A DNA stretch of 20,164 bases from a virus, in the IMG/VR virus record IMGVR_UViG_3300015198_000093, positions 1 to 20,164 of that record; one strand, written 5' to 3'. This document shows positions 4,849-12,692 of the stretch, piece after piece. The translations under genes were made by a program, and so were the position numbers. How positions within the stretch are numbered: the first letter of the stretch is position 1; each line of letters opens with the position of its first letter. Below the pieces are notes generated by a model that was not told the origin of the DNA, made no database searches, and saw only the letters and a program-made list of their open reading frames with translations.

Positions 4849-6229
4849 AGCCGTTCAACCTGACACGTGGAATAAAGGTGCCTGTGTTGTTTGCCCCCCA
4901 GGTAGCGGTAAATCAACATGGATCAGCGAAATAGCCCCAAGCTGGTTTATCGGCAATAATCCTGATAAATTCATCCTTCACTTACATGCTAACGATGATA
5001 AATCAGATTCCTATCTCAAAGTGGTCATGCAAACATTTGAGGGCAACCAAGCCCATAGAGATATCTTTCCTGATGTATTGCCCGATTATGATCGCGGTTG
5101 GTCAGGAAAAGGGCTGTACTTCAAGTGGAAAGATAAAACAGGTAAACATCCTCTCAGAGATGAGCATGGTTGGGCGCATTTACCGAATAAAGACCCACAA
5201 TATGTGTCAATTGGATTTTGGGGCGGGTCTATCGGTCGGCGTGCGGATATTATCATCCTCGATGATCCGTTCGACCCCGCTGATGTTGATAGTCCTGTAT
5301 TTAGGGCTAAATTTCTACGTCGTTTTAACATGGTGATTAAAACACGCTTAAAACCAAGAGGGCGTATTATTTTTGTGTGTAATCGCTGGCATCATGATGA
5401 TATGGTTCCACATCTGGAAGAAATGGGATTTCAGATTGTTACCTTTCCTGCTATCAGTGTTGACCATGACGGCAATGAACAATCGTATTGGGAAACGATG
5501 TTTCCTATTGCTGAACTACAGGACTACCGCAAAGACTTAGGCACCATTGACTTTAATTGTTTGTATCAAGGCGATCCGAGCGGGGTCGAAGGCGCGATCA
5601 TTAAACGGGCATGGTTTAAGTATTTCAAGCTAGTCGATGGGTATCTGCATATACATGATCCCGTATTACCCATTGAAATTATTCCCCTGTCGTCATTGCG
5701 TTTATTTCAGGCAGTTGACCCTGCTGCCAGTATACGAACAACAGCCGACTATTTCGCTATTGCTACCGTTGGCGTGGATAAACGGGGTCGATTCTTTGTG
5801 CTAGATATGATACGCAAGCGTCTACAAGGTCCAGACCAACCCGCCCTTATGCGGAATGCGTATGATCAATGGCACCCCTATGCACAAGGGGTTGAAAAGG
5901 TTGGCTATCAGTTGACGCTTGTTCAGTATGCCAACGAACTAGGTTTACCGATTAAAGAACTGCCACGATTTGGGGATAAACTATCGCGCCACCTCACGTT
6001 AGCAGCACGGTATCAGGCTGGCAGAATTTATCATCGTGTTAATGTTTCTTGGCTAGGAGATATGGAAGTTGAACTGACACAGATACCGAAGTCGGCACAT
6101 GACGATCAGGCTGACGTTCTAGCTGACGCTATGGAAGAACTATCATCATCTGTACCACGTGTCACGGCAATACAATTAGCACAGGTGAATCGTTCGCATG
6201 GTCGATCATTTTTAGGACGTAAATTTTAA
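4706..6229 (+). CDS. terL: Phage terminase large subunit (507 aa)
   Basis: This is the packaging motor ATPase and nuclease that cuts concatemeric DNA and pumps it into the prohead. Residues 22-50 (ARKSLAVYGKL, PHHNGVIKA) match the segment that precedes the ATPase core in this family. Walker A is CPPGSGKST at 63-71. Walker B is IIILDD at 182-187, and the coupling segment IIFVCNRWHHDD lies at 221-232. The RNase H-like nuclease domain has candidate metal-binding Asp338 (AVDPA), Glu397 (GVEKVGYQ) and Asp466/Asp467/Asp470 (HDDQAD). The length is normal. The ATG at 4706 has AGAGGG 11 bases upstream and is the only ATG before Walker A. The gene overlaps the small-subunit gene by 143 bp, and the conserved N-terminal segment lies inside that overlap, so the overlap looks genuine. 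Confidence 0.95.
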   Translation: MDILTQQYLNKSNPQSLIDLIVARKSLAVYGKLTRNLTPQPHHNGVIKAVQPDTWNKGACVVCPPGSGKSTWISEIAPSWFIGNNPDKFILHLHANDDKSDSYLKVVMQTFEGNQAHRDIFPDVLPDYDRGWSGKGLYFKWKDKTGKHPLRDEHGWAHLPNKDPQYVSIGFWGGSIGRRADIIILDDPFDPADVDSPVFRAKFLRRFNMVIKTRLKPRGRIIFVCNRWHHDDMVPHLEEMGFQIVTFPAISVDHDGNEQSYWETMFPIAELQDYRKDLGTIDFNCLYQGDPSGVEGAIIKRAWFKYFKLVDGYLHIHDPVLPIEIIPLSSLRLFQAVDPAASIRTTADYFAIATVGVDKRGRFFVLDMIRKRLQGPDQPALMRNAYDQWHPYAQGVEKVGYQLTLVQYANELGLPIKELPRFGDKLSRHLTLAARYQAGRIYHRVNVSWLGDMEVELTQIPKSAHDDQADVLADAMEELSSSVPRVTAIQLAQVNRSHGRSFLGRKF

Positions 6230-6259
6230 TTACACTTGCACTCATGTGATAGCGTGTAA
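6230..6259. other. Imperfect hairpin after the terminase gene
   Basis: TTACAC (6230-6235) pairs with GTGTAA (6254-6259), with extra GC pairing inside after a small bulge. It starts at the base after the terminase stop. No T-run follows, so a terminator is unlikely. An RNA-processing or stability element in the 89-bp gap before the portal gene is possible. Confidence 0.3.
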
Positions 6260-6318
6260 GTAGGACACAAATATACATATGTATCCACAGTGTCAAACAC
6301 TCTAAAGGAACTAGAGAC

Positions 6319-7926
6319 ATGTCGGTACGAAAACGGGTCGATGGTACCATACCTGACGGACTCAGCATTACACAAATGCTTAGAGAATCCGGCACCTCTG
6401 GTACAAAAAACTTTAGTGGTATTCTCTCTGATGAATACCTACCGCAACTCTCCTTTTACCAAGCCCCAACGGTCTACAATCAAATGCGTCGCAGTGATGC
6501 AACCATAGCAGCACTCATTGCTGCTTATACCATGCCTTTGAGAGCCGCTAAATGGTACATACAACCTCATGATGATTCACCCGAATCGTTAGACTATGCC
6601 GATTTCATACACGATAATTTGTGGTCATTCGGTACACAAACATTCGATGATTTTTTACGCGAGGCACTTACATTCTTACCATTCGGTTTTTCATGGTTTG
6701 AGAAGGTATTTAGTTACATCGAGGATGGTGATCATAAAGGCAAACTAGGATGGGATAAATTTGCTTTCAGGTATCAGACAACACGATACCGCTACAACAC
6801 AAAGCTAGTCGGCAATACGCGAAAACTGGTATCAGTCACACAGTTTGCACCCCCTGATTACCACATGACCGAGATTCCTGTTGAAAAGTTACTCATATTC
6901 TCACATCAAAAAGAAGGCGATAACCATGATGGTATTGCACTTCTGAGATCGTGTTACAAACACTGGTACATGAAAGAAAAACTGTACATGTTGCAGGTCA
7001 TTGGACTAGAACGATCTGCCATTGGCGTACCATTTGCCAAGTACCTACAGTCTGCCTCACAGGATGAAATTAACACGATAACGCAGATGGTAGAGAACCT
7101 ACGCTTTGACGATCAAGCAGCCATCCAGTATGACGGCAACACGGTAGAGATTGGTTACCTTGCCAATAAGTTTGACAATCTTGGCCTACAAGCAGCAATT
7201 GAACACCATGATACACAAATCATGAAAAGTGGACTTGCTCAATTTGTCAACTTGGGTACACGTGGGGCGGGTACAACTGGATCGTATGCTCTAAGCCAAG
7301 ATCAATCGCAGATGTTTTTAGATGCACTGAATGGAGAGGCAAATTATTTCGGTTCAGCATTCCATTTACAGGCTACGATGGAGTTATTGCAACTCAATTA
7401 TAAGAATGTTACGCCGAGTATGATGCCTCGCTTATCGCATGGGGATATTGGTCAACAGGCATTGGTTAAGTTAGCACAAGCTCTTAACTCATTTGCTCAA
7501 TATGGATTCATTACCCCCGATCCACATACCGAAAACGTTATTCGTGAAATTATGGATTTGCCCCCACGCGATGAAGATTGGCGCGATGAACAAGTCGCGT
7601 TAAACCAAACACCATTTCCTGAACGTGATGATAATAGTATTCCTAATCCCGCTGGCGTACCTGGTAACGGTATTGGGGCTGGCACAAAGGGCAATGCTGG
7701 CAAACAACAAGGCACGAAACAAAAGGCTGGCCTACGTACCAAAGGGTTGAATAGCGGTAAACAGATAGGCTCAAAATCAGGGGGCGGTTTAGCAGCACAT
7801 GAGAAATTTTCCGAAGCATTAGAGGAATTTAAGCAAACCTCAAACACATGGAAGCCAGAACGCCCAAGCATCAAAGCAGCACGAACTCGAAGGCCATACG
7901 AAATTATCACAGAGGTAGCACAATGA
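6319..7926 (+). CDS. Portal protein, Mu gp29-like (DUF935 type), 535 aa
   Basis: The portal dodecamer forms the vertex through which DNA enters and leaves the head and docks the terminase and neck. The sequence has the look of the DUF935 / Mu gp29 portal family: LSFYQAPTVYNQMRRSDATI, then AALIAAYTMPLRAAKWYIQP near residues 65-85, LPFGFSWFEKVF, and a long helical region (SGLAQFVNLGTRGAG through GQQALVKLAQALNSFAQYGF). A C-terminal stretch at about 440-495 is Gly/Lys/Gln/Asn-rich and probably disordered, which is unusual for the family. The ATG at 6319 follows AAAGGA. That site sits in the loop of a 5-bp hairpin (CTCTA 6300-6304, TAGAG 6312-6316), so it stays accessible. The gene order terminase, portal, Mu I-like protease supports the call. 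Confidence 0.88.
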   Translation: MSVRKRVDGTIPDGLSITQMLRESGTSGTKNFSGILSDEYLPQLSFYQAPTVYNQMRRSDATIAALIAAYTMPLRAAKWYIQPHDDSPESLDYADFIHDNLWSFGTQTFDDFLREALTFLPFGFSWFEKVFSYIEDGDHKGKLGWDKFAFRYQTTRYRYNTKLVGNTRKLVSVTQFAPPDYHMTEIPVEKLLIFSHQKEGDNHDGIALLRSCYKHWYMKEKLYMLQVIGLERSAIGVPFAKYLQSASQDEINTITQMVENLRFDDQAAIQYDGNTVEIGYLANKFDNLGLQAAIEHHDTQIMKSGLAQFVNLGTRGAGTTGSYALSQDQSQMFLDALNGEANYFGSAFHLQATMELLQLNYKNVTPSMMPRLSHGDIGQQALVKLAQALNSFAQYGFITPDPHTENVIREIMDLPPRDEDWRDEQVALNQTPFPERDDNSIPNPAGVPGNGIGAGTKGNAGKQQGTKQKAGLRTKGLNSGKQIGSKSGGGLAAHEKFSEALEEFKQTSNTWKPERPSIKAARTRRPYEIITEVAQ

Positions 7927-8978
7927 ATAAACGGTTTGGATTAACACCCGTAAAGTTAGCCGATAAGATACAAATTTTACGAGTAGGCAAGTGGAACTTT
8001 GATGATTATGGCGAAGTCGATATCACCTCAGAAGATATTGCTCAATTTGTCAGTAATTTCAAGAATAATGTACGCCGTCAAAAACTGCCTATCAACATCG
8101 AGCATGACCACAATCTAGGCGCAATAGGTTGGGTCACGGACGTAACGGCCAATGAAGACAATACAGCCGTCTACATGACTCCTGAATGGACAGAGAGCGG
8201 TAAAACGCTAGTTGTGGATAATAAAGCATTTGGGTATACGAGTGCTGAAATTTATCGACAATGGCGCGACCCTGAATTAAATCAGGATCATACCAATGTA
8301 CTCTCAGGCGTGGCAGTAACGAACTTCCCCCGTATGAAGGGTATGGAGATGATTGCTGCTAGCGAAGCTACACCACTACGCGCTATCTTGTTAAGCGAAA
8401 GTCACACCATTACCGCGTTAGACCTACTCTCTAGTATCACGAAACAGCAAAGGACGGACATTATGGATAAACCAAACATACCCCCTATTTCTACGAATGA
8501 AATAAATCTAGCAGAACTTAATAGTCGGCTGAAACTGGCAGAAGATCGCTATCTCGCTGCTGAAAAAGTCGCTACCGATACCGTCACGAAAATGTCTGAA
8601 CTACAGACACAAATGACAGAGCAAGCTACGTTACTGGCTTCTGAACAATCCAAACGGGTCGCTTTAGAATGTGCTGAATCTATTGACGTGGCGAAACGTC
8701 AAGGACGTATATCCCCTGTACAAGCAACAACCTACCTCGCTGAACTACCAAAGATGAATCAGTCAACACGCGACATGTGGTTAGCAGATATTGCTGCACG
8801 ACCCGCTATTGTTGGACTAGTCGAACTAGGTCACGCAACGGGATCGGAAAGTACCATCGACCCACAAGATCGCACCCAACTCGCAGAAGTTGCGAAACAG
8901 TTAGCTATCAAGGAACACATCTCTCTGAAAGAAGCAACTATTAAAGCTGCCAAACAGATGAAAGCGGGGAATCAATAA
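7923..8978 (+). CDS. Mu I-like prohead protease fused to scaffold region (351 aa)
   Basis: Residues 10-160 match the Mu I-like prohead protease layout: LPINIEHDHNLGAIGWV (55-71), AVYMTPEWTESGK (82-94) and AFGYTSAEIY (102-111). His61 and Ser107 are candidate catalytic residues. The enzyme trims scaffold and capsid proteins during head maturation. From about residue 195 the protein becomes a long coiled coil (LAELNSRLKLAEDRYLAAEK and on), typical of scaffold, ending in a helical tail. The ATG at 7923 overlaps the portal TGA (ATGA) with AGAGGT upstream. A longer form starting at 7848 would overlap the portal C-terminus with no ribosome-binding site, so I reject it. An internal start at residue 181 probably makes scaffold alone. 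Confidence 0.85.
   Translation: MNKRFGLTPVKLADKIQILRVGKWNFDDYGEVDITSEDIAQFVSNFKNNVRRQKLPINIEHDHNLGAIGWVTDVTANEDNTAVYMTPEWTESGKTLVVDNKAFGYTSAEIYRQWRDPELNQDHTNVLSGVAVTNFPRMKGMEMIAASEATPLRAILLSESHTITALDLLSSITKQQRTDIMDKPNIPPISTNEINLAELNSRLKLAEDRYLAAEKVATDTVTKMSELQTQMTEQATLLASEQSKRVALECAESIDVAKRQGRISPVQATTYLAELPKMNQSTRDMWLADIAARPAIVGLVELGHATGSESTIDPQDRTQLAEVAKQLAIKEHISLKEATIKAAKQMKAGNQ
8463..8978 (+). CDS. Probable in-frame internal scaffold gene (171 aa)
   Basis: The ATG at 8463 is in frame with the protease gene (codon 181) and has a strong AGGA site at 8451-8454, eight bases upstream. The product begins MDKPNIPPISTNEINLAELN and consists of the coiled-coil and helical C-terminal part only. In Mu (I and Z) and lambda (C and Nu3), scaffold is made from an internal start in the protease gene, and this arrangement fits that pattern. 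The scaffold would line the prohead and be digested by the protease. Independent translation is inference from the ribosome-binding site and precedent. Confidence 0.7.
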   Translation: MDKPNIPPISTNEINLAELNSRLKLAEDRYLAAEKVATDTVTKMSELQTQMTEQATLLASEQSKRVALECAESIDVAKRQGRISPVQATTYLAELPKMNQSTRDMWLADIAARPAIVGLVELGHATGSESTIDPQDRTQLAEVAKQLAIKEHISLKEATIKAAKQMKAGNQ

Positions 8979-8979
8979 C

Positions 8980-9438
8980 ATGGCTGGACAATCGAAACCG
9001 TTACCAGAACGAACGTATATCTGGAATACCGCCGTTACCACGTATGCAGGTGCGCCTGTAGTTATATCAGCAGTAGCAAACACCGTTACTAATCCTGCTG
9101 GCACGGCTGCCGATATCATTGTCGGTATCGCACAAGAGGACGCGGGTCCGCTTGCACCTATCCAAGCCGTGAATGCACAATCTTTAGCAGTACAGTATTT
9201 TGGCACCGCTCGCTGCATTGCCAAAGGAACGATTAACGTAGGCAATGCCGTCAAAATCGGACCGACCATTTCTATCACACCAGCAGGATACACCTCAGCA
9301 ATTACCGTCTATACGGTACAGGCTGCTACACAGACGGCAGCAGGTTCACAACCATACCCTATTGTCGGTTGGGCGGAAACACCATCAGCAGCAGACGGAA
9401 CTTATGTGTACGTTCGCTTAGACATGATCACGTACTAA
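8980..9438 (+). CDS. Head decoration / capsid cement protein, DUF2190-like (152 aa)
   Basis: The gene follows the protease/scaffold gene after one base and precedes the major capsid gene, where head-stabilising proteins usually lie. The sequence is Ala/Thr/Val/Gly-rich and beta-predicted, with the arrangement typical of DUF2190-like cement proteins: VVISAVANTVTNPAG, IIVGIAQEDAGPLAPIQAV, GTARCIAKGTINVGNAVKIG and IVGWAETPSAADGTYVYVRL. The conserved elements are a 'value, then G-I-A-x-E-D-A' strand near residue 48 and a C-terminal 'G-W-A-x-T-x-A-x-D-G' turn. It would bind the outside of the capsid after expansion. GCGGGG lies upstream at a somewhat long spacing. Confidence 0.75.
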   Translation: MAGQSKPLPERTYIWNTAVTTYAGAPVVISAVANTVTNPAGTAADIIVGIAQEDAGPLAPIQAVNAQSLAVQYFGTARCIAKGTINVGNAVKIGPTISITPAGYTSAITVYTVQAATQTAAGSQPYPIVGWAETPSAADGTYVYVRLDMITY

Positions 9439-9487
9439 GACTAGCGATAACAGCTAGAGAAATTAACATACAAGGAGTGTATAGAAC

Positions 9488-10426
9488 ATGCCACAGTTTA
9501 ATCAGGTCCACATCGATCAGGCATTGACCAATATTAGTATTGCGTATGTCAATGATGATTATGTTGCAGGTCGCGTATTACCACAATTGCCTGTCGAGAA
9601 ACAATCAGATCGTTATTTCGTGTATGGTAAAGAACATTTACGTGTGAGAGAATCGCGTGTGCGTCCAGGTGCCATTGCAGACGAATTTGAGTACACGCTC
9701 TCACAGGCAAGTTACTATGCTACACGTCGCGCACGTCGCCATTTAGTCACGGATGAAGAAACACGCATTGCCGATAATCCATTGTTGCCTGAAGCGGACT
9801 CTGCCGAGATTTTAACCGACTTGCTGACACTTATTTTAGAGAATGACGTGGCTACTTATTTAACCTCGTCTACGAACTTGACCAACTTTGTTGCACTTTC
9901 AGGCGGTAATCAATGGAGCGACTTTGTGAATAGCGCACCATTGACCAACATCAAAACCGCTCGTACATCGGTTCGCTACAATGCACTAAAACGCGCTAAT
10001 AGTATCATCATCCCTTATGAGTCGGCATTGGTACTAGCAGAGCATCCGAGCATCAAGGACCTGATTAAGTACACCGATCCTAAATCGCTTACCATTGGCG
10101 GTTTACCCCCTGTGATTCGTGGCTTAACGGTTATTGAACCAGCAGCGATTGCTGATAGTTCTGTAGAGGGACTTGCATTTACTGGTTTACCTGTTTGGGG
10201 TAAAAACGTTATTGTGTGTTACATCAATCCCAACGCTGGCCGACGTGTCATTTCAATGGGCTACACGTTTATGGCGACCGACTCGATCACGAACGCAATG
10301 GGCGTAAACACTCGTAAATACAGAGACGAGCCACGTGGCGGCGATTGGATCGAAACGGCTGCTACCTATGATTTCCGTGTCACTGCCGTAGGTGCTGGCT
10401 ATCTCTTTAACACTGTTATTGCCTAA
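9488..10426 (+). CDS. Major capsid protein, HK97-fold type (312 aa)
   Basis: Position after the decoration protein, length and composition identify the main shell protein. The ATG follows AAGGAGTG with good spacing, in line with high expression. The N-terminal part (QALTNISIAYVNDDYVAGRV, LPQLPVEKQSDRYFVYGKE) resembles the short N-arm of capsid proteins found with Mu-like proteases. RARRHLVTDEETRIADNP is the expected charged helix region, and KRANSIIIPYESALVLAEHP marks the P-domain. Near the C-terminus, GYTFMATDSITNAMGVNTRK and YRDEPRGGDWIETAATYDFR fit the A-domain and the closing strand seen in these proteins. No HK97-type crosslinking can be inferred. The exact subfamily would need a profile search. 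Confidence 0.85.
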   Translation: MPQFNQVHIDQALTNISIAYVNDDYVAGRVLPQLPVEKQSDRYFVYGKEHLRVRESRVRPGAIADEFEYTLSQASYYATRRARRHLVTDEETRIADNPLLPEADSAEILTDLLTLILENDVATYLTSSTNLTNFVALSGGNQWSDFVNSAPLTNIKTARTSVRYNALKRANSIIIPYESALVLAEHPSIKDLIKYTDPKSLTIGGLPPVIRGLTVIEPAAIADSSVEGLAFTGLPVWGKNVIVCYINPNAGRRVISMGYTFMATDSITNAMGVNTRKYRDEPRGGDWIETAATYDFRVTAVGAGYLFNTVIA

Positions 10427-10453
10427 ACTATTTCGCTCTTAGGAGAAAACACT

Positions 10454-10771
10454 ATGCCGAATGAAGACAACTTAACCCCGCGGGAAATCGAACGACGACT
10501 AGAGATTTTAGAGGGAGCTACTAAACAGTTAATTCCCTCTGACTCTGGCACATTGCCTACACCTACCGCAATTTTTACAGTAGTAGCTAGTGGCGTTGTT
10601 GGGGCATCACAGGCAACAATCCCACATGGTTTAGGGTACATCCCGACTATTTACGGTATCGTCATGACAACGGCGGGTATCATGTATCAATCGGCTGCAC
10701 CTGATGTAACGAATGTGTATGTCTTTGCTGATACAGTAGCACGTCAAGCCAATATTATTGTAGGGAGATAA
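10454..10771 (+). CDS. Small virion-associated protein, unknown role (105 aa)
   Basis: The start has TAGGAGA seven bases upstream. Residues 1-28 (LTPREIERRLEILEGATKQL) form a charged helix or short coiled coil. The remainder is beta-rich, with IPHGLGYIPTIYGIVMTTAG near 57-76 and VYVFADTVARQANIIVGR at the end. The 'PHGLGxxPT' turn followed by strands recalls small beta-sandwich domains found in phage head-fibre and tail proteins. It sits right after the capsid gene, so a head-associated or trimeric fibre-like role is plausible. I cannot name a family with confidence. Confidence 0.55.
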   Translation: MPNEDNLTPREIERRLEILEGATKQLIPSDSGTLPTPTAIFTVVASGVVGASQATIPHGLGYIPTIYGIVMTTAGIMYQSAAPDVTNVYVFADTVARQANIIVGR

Positions 10772-10777
10772 CCGAAA

Positions 10778-11167
10778 ATGGCAAAAAGTAAGCCAGTGGA
10801 ACGTACTCATAAAGTCACAGGCAACATTCTCCATGACAATAAATTCTACACGTTTGGCGACACGATCATCTTTGGGGAAGAAATATCCGAAGAACATATC
10901 CTTGAATTGTTAGCGTTAGGAATGCTTGAAGGACCGATTGCTACAGAGAAAACATTTGAACGTGCTTTTAACGAACGTGAAACAACAATGGCGGGTATGA
11001 CTCCTGATCAGCAACGAAACATGTGGAAGTCTTTTATTGCCCTTACGGAAGAATCACGTAAATATCAGGAACTTGCGGAAGCGCGAATGAAGGATACCGA
11101 TAAGGGCAACCGTGACCAACGTATTGATGAAAGCATTGCTGCTCAAAAACATATCGGAGCCAGTTAA
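10778..11167 (+). CDS. Hypothetical head-region protein (129 aa)
   Basis: The gene begins six bases after the previous stop, with AGGGAG upstream. Residues 1-55 include KVTGNILHDNKFYTFGDTII and a helical ELLALGMLEGP. This resembles short phage proteins, common next to capsid genes, in which a small beta-turn motif sits above a helix. Residues 60-129 are highly charged and helical (ERAFNERETTMAGMTPDQQR, then AEARMKDTDKGNRDQRIDES), probably an extended coiled coil. There is no catalytic motif. It is part of the tightly packed head-gene run, so a structural or assembly role is likely. The family is not recognised. Confidence 0.5.
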   Translation: MAKSKPVERTHKVTGNILHDNKFYTFGDTIIFGEEISEEHILELLALGMLEGPIATEKTFERAFNERETTMAGMTPDQQRNMWKSFIALTEESRKYQELAEARMKDTDKGNRDQRIDESIAAQKHIGAS

Positions 11168-11177
11168 GGGGTAAAAT

Positions 11178-11606
11178 ATGGCATTTACAGGACCGCTTAT
11201 TGTACCCGTTGCAGACATACGACAAGTTGTTTCTGCTAGTAACGTCACGGTTAATATTTGCTCTGTGAGAGCTATTCGGGATACAGCAGGACACGATCCA
11301 ACCAATGACGTTTTGATTAACGTTATTGATTGCCGTGCATTCTCTGGTAACAAAGTATTGTTTGTTCAGAATACCACTGACCAAACAGTCACTTTCTCGA
11401 TAGCAGCGTCGTTCGATGGTGTGACCAATACCGTATATGCGTTAGGTACCAGTAAAACCGTAACAGCTAGCTTTGCTGGGTGGTTTGATCCAAATACTGC
11501 TACACCATTAGGGTATAACTATCCCTATTTAAGTTTGCTCTTGTCGTTTACGGTCGCTCCAACGGTCGGCGGTATCACGGCTAATCTTATCATGAGGACA
11601 ATCTAA
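11178..11606 (+). CDS. Beta-rich virion protein, unknown (142 aa)
   Basis: AAGGGG lies seven bases before the ATG. The protein is rich in Thr, Val, Ala and Asn and predicted mostly beta-strand, with NKVLFVQNTTDQTVTFSIAA (about 58-77) and a closing FTVAPTVGGITANLIMRTI. Such sequences are typical of jelly-roll or Ig-like virion domains. Its TAA stop overlaps the ATG of the next gene (TAATG), so the two are likely translated as a coupled pair and may work together at the head-tail junction or in fibre attachment. No family was recognised. Confidence 0.5.
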   Translation: MAFTGPLIVPVADIRQVVSASNVTVNICSVRAIRDTAGHDPTNDVLINVIDCRAFSGNKVLFVQNTTDQTVTFSIAASFDGVTNTVYALGTSKTVTASFAGWFDPNTATPLGYNYPYLSLLLSFTVAPTVGGITANLIMRTI

Positions 11607-11950
11607 TGGCTTGGACACGTTCACAACTAGAATTACCTTTTTCACCTATTGAGGTATTGTCGAGTGACACACGCATTATTGCCTGTGACTTGACCAACTA
11701 TCTTCAATCGGGAACGGTCAATTCTCTCACTGTGAAAGTGTTGGGTGGTCCTCTCGATGCTCAAAACTTGTGGATAGATGTAACTGCTACCATGTTGCCA
11801 ACATCGACACTCACAGGGAATGTTGCTAGTATTACTGTCAAATCATTTACCGTAGGCTATGGGTATCGTGTTGTACTCGTATGGAATAGTGCTGCTACAG
11901 GGAACTATCAAACGTTGTCGAGATTCTTCATTGTGAGGTGCTTGTACTAA
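11606..11950 (+). CDS. Beta-rich protein resembling phage fibre-tail adaptor domains (114 aa)
   Basis: The start overlaps the preceding stop, with GAGGA seven bases upstream. The N-terminus, PFSPIEVLSSDTRIIACDLT, is followed by NYLQSGTVNSLTVKV, a strand-rich middle, and GYGYRVVLVWNSA before RFFIVRCLY. The order 'set-point, D-L-T-x-x-L-x-x-G, strand, glycine, Y-R-V' resembles small adaptor-type beta-sandwich proteins that many phages encode between the capsid and head-tail connector genes. The resemblance is from memory of the pattern, and a profile search is needed. Its own stop overlaps the next start in the same way, giving three coupled genes in a row. Confidence 0.45.
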   Translation: MAWTRSQLELPFSPIEVLSSDTRIIACDLTNYLQSGTVNSLTVKVLGGPLDAQNLWIDVTATMLPTSTLTGNVASITVKSFTVGYGYRVVLVWNSAATGNYQTLSRFFIVRCLY

Positions 11951-12465
11951 TGCCATATCCTTATATATTTTCTGAATTTACTACCCCTAACAACACGGCA
12001 TATGCCGACATTCAGGCGGTACAAGCATATTTGTTGACGTATAAGATATCCGATGATGAGATACTCAATACGCGACAAATACACGAATGGCTTATTTCCT
12101 GTACACGTGAAATTGATGCAGTATTTCTTAAAACAGGTTTACAAGTTCCACCCCCTGCTAATAGCCCTATTCTGGCTATCCTACAACAAACATGTGCGGT
12201 AGGAACGGTTGCTCTCATTTGTGGGGCGCGTCACGAAACAGGCGATGAACAAATGGGGATGTATGCCAATGCCATGACTAACGCCTATGATTCTCAACTA
12301 GGTTTGTTGGAGCGTGGGGATATTTCAGGTGTGCAATTAGGAATGTTCAGTTCTGGTTGGAATGACGTAGACGATACACGGCTATTGTTTCGTTCTGGCA
12401 ATCAACAACCTGATCGTCAAGGAAATGCAAGAGTACCCTATTTTACGTCTACGGACACATGGTAA
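11950..12465 (+). CDS. Head-tail connector/adaptor-like protein (171 aa)
   Basis: I take the ATG at 11950 (protein begins MPYPYIFSEF), because GAGGTG lies upstream at good spacing and the ATG overlaps the preceding TAA. A start at 11938 would add four residues. Residues 18-100 are helical with the pattern of gp6/DUF1320-like connectors: YADIQAVQAYLLTYKISDDE, then EWLISCTREIDAVFLKTGLQ, VPPPANSP, and a hydrophobic helix ILAILQQTCAVGTVALICGA. These proteins form a ring under the portal and contact the tail. The C-terminal 60 residues (SGVQLGMFSSGWNDVDDTRL and on) look extended. Position before the gp10-like gene agrees with the call. Confidence 0.6.
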   Translation: MPYPYIFSEFTTPNNTAYADIQAVQAYLLTYKISDDEILNTRQIHEWLISCTREIDAVFLKTGLQVPPPANSPILAILQQTCAVGTVALICGARHETGDEQMGMYANAMTNAYDSQLGLLERGDISGVQLGMFSSGWNDVDDTRLLFRSGNQQPDRQGNARVPYFTSTDTW

Positions 12466-12470
12466 TCACC

Positions 12471-12692
12471 ATGAGACGAAAAGTAAACGAAACAGGATGG
12501 GGCAAGAGTCACAACGGTAACAAAGCGAAAACACAGATGATTGAACGGCACAAAACCAAAGTCAAGCAGCATAAAGTCAAAAAACATGGAACGGCATTAC
12601 AAAGTAGTTATCAAGCACGCAATGGCGCGATGATCGGCAATTATAGTGGTGCAGGTGCATCGGGTTGGGATAACGGTAATACGAATGGCTAA
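12471..12692 (+). CDS. Small highly basic protein (73 aa)
   Basis: The first 45 residues are very rich in Lys, His and Arg (MRRKVNETGWGKSHNGNKAK, then HKTKVKQHKVKKHG). The last 25 are Gly/Asn/Ser-rich. Such a protein may bind DNA or RNA or be an unstructured peptide bound to the neck. There is no clear ribosome-binding site, and it starts five bases after the previous stop, so reinitiation is likely. Its own TAA lies inside the first codons of the next gene (overlap of 8 bases). An alternative ATG at 12459 would add four residues. It fills an otherwise non-coding gap in a compact operon, which supports it as real. Function is unknown. Confidence 0.5.
   Translation: MRRKVNETGWGKSHNGNKAKTQMIERHKTKVKQHKVKKHGTALQSSYQARNGAMIGNYSGAGASGWDNGNTNG

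Noticed and set aside
6230-6318. Terminator between terminase and portal genes
   Set aside because: The hairpin has no following T-run, and the genes on either side must be co-transcribed in a packaging operon. It is kept only as an unexplained hairpin.
7497-7910. 137-aa minus-strand open frame
   Set aside because: It lies wholly inside the portal gene on the opposite strand, has Cys/Pro-rich composition typical of an antisense shadow, and has no ribosome-binding site or context.
7848-7922. N-terminal extension of the protease gene to an ATG at 7848
   Set aside because: It would overlap the portal C-terminus by 79 bases without a ribosome-binding site. The ATGA overlap at 7923 is the usual arrangement.
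8901-9293. 130-aa minus-strand open frame
   Set aside because: It is antisense to the protease end and decoration gene, both of which are well supported. It is a shadow of the Ala/Thr-rich coding sequence.
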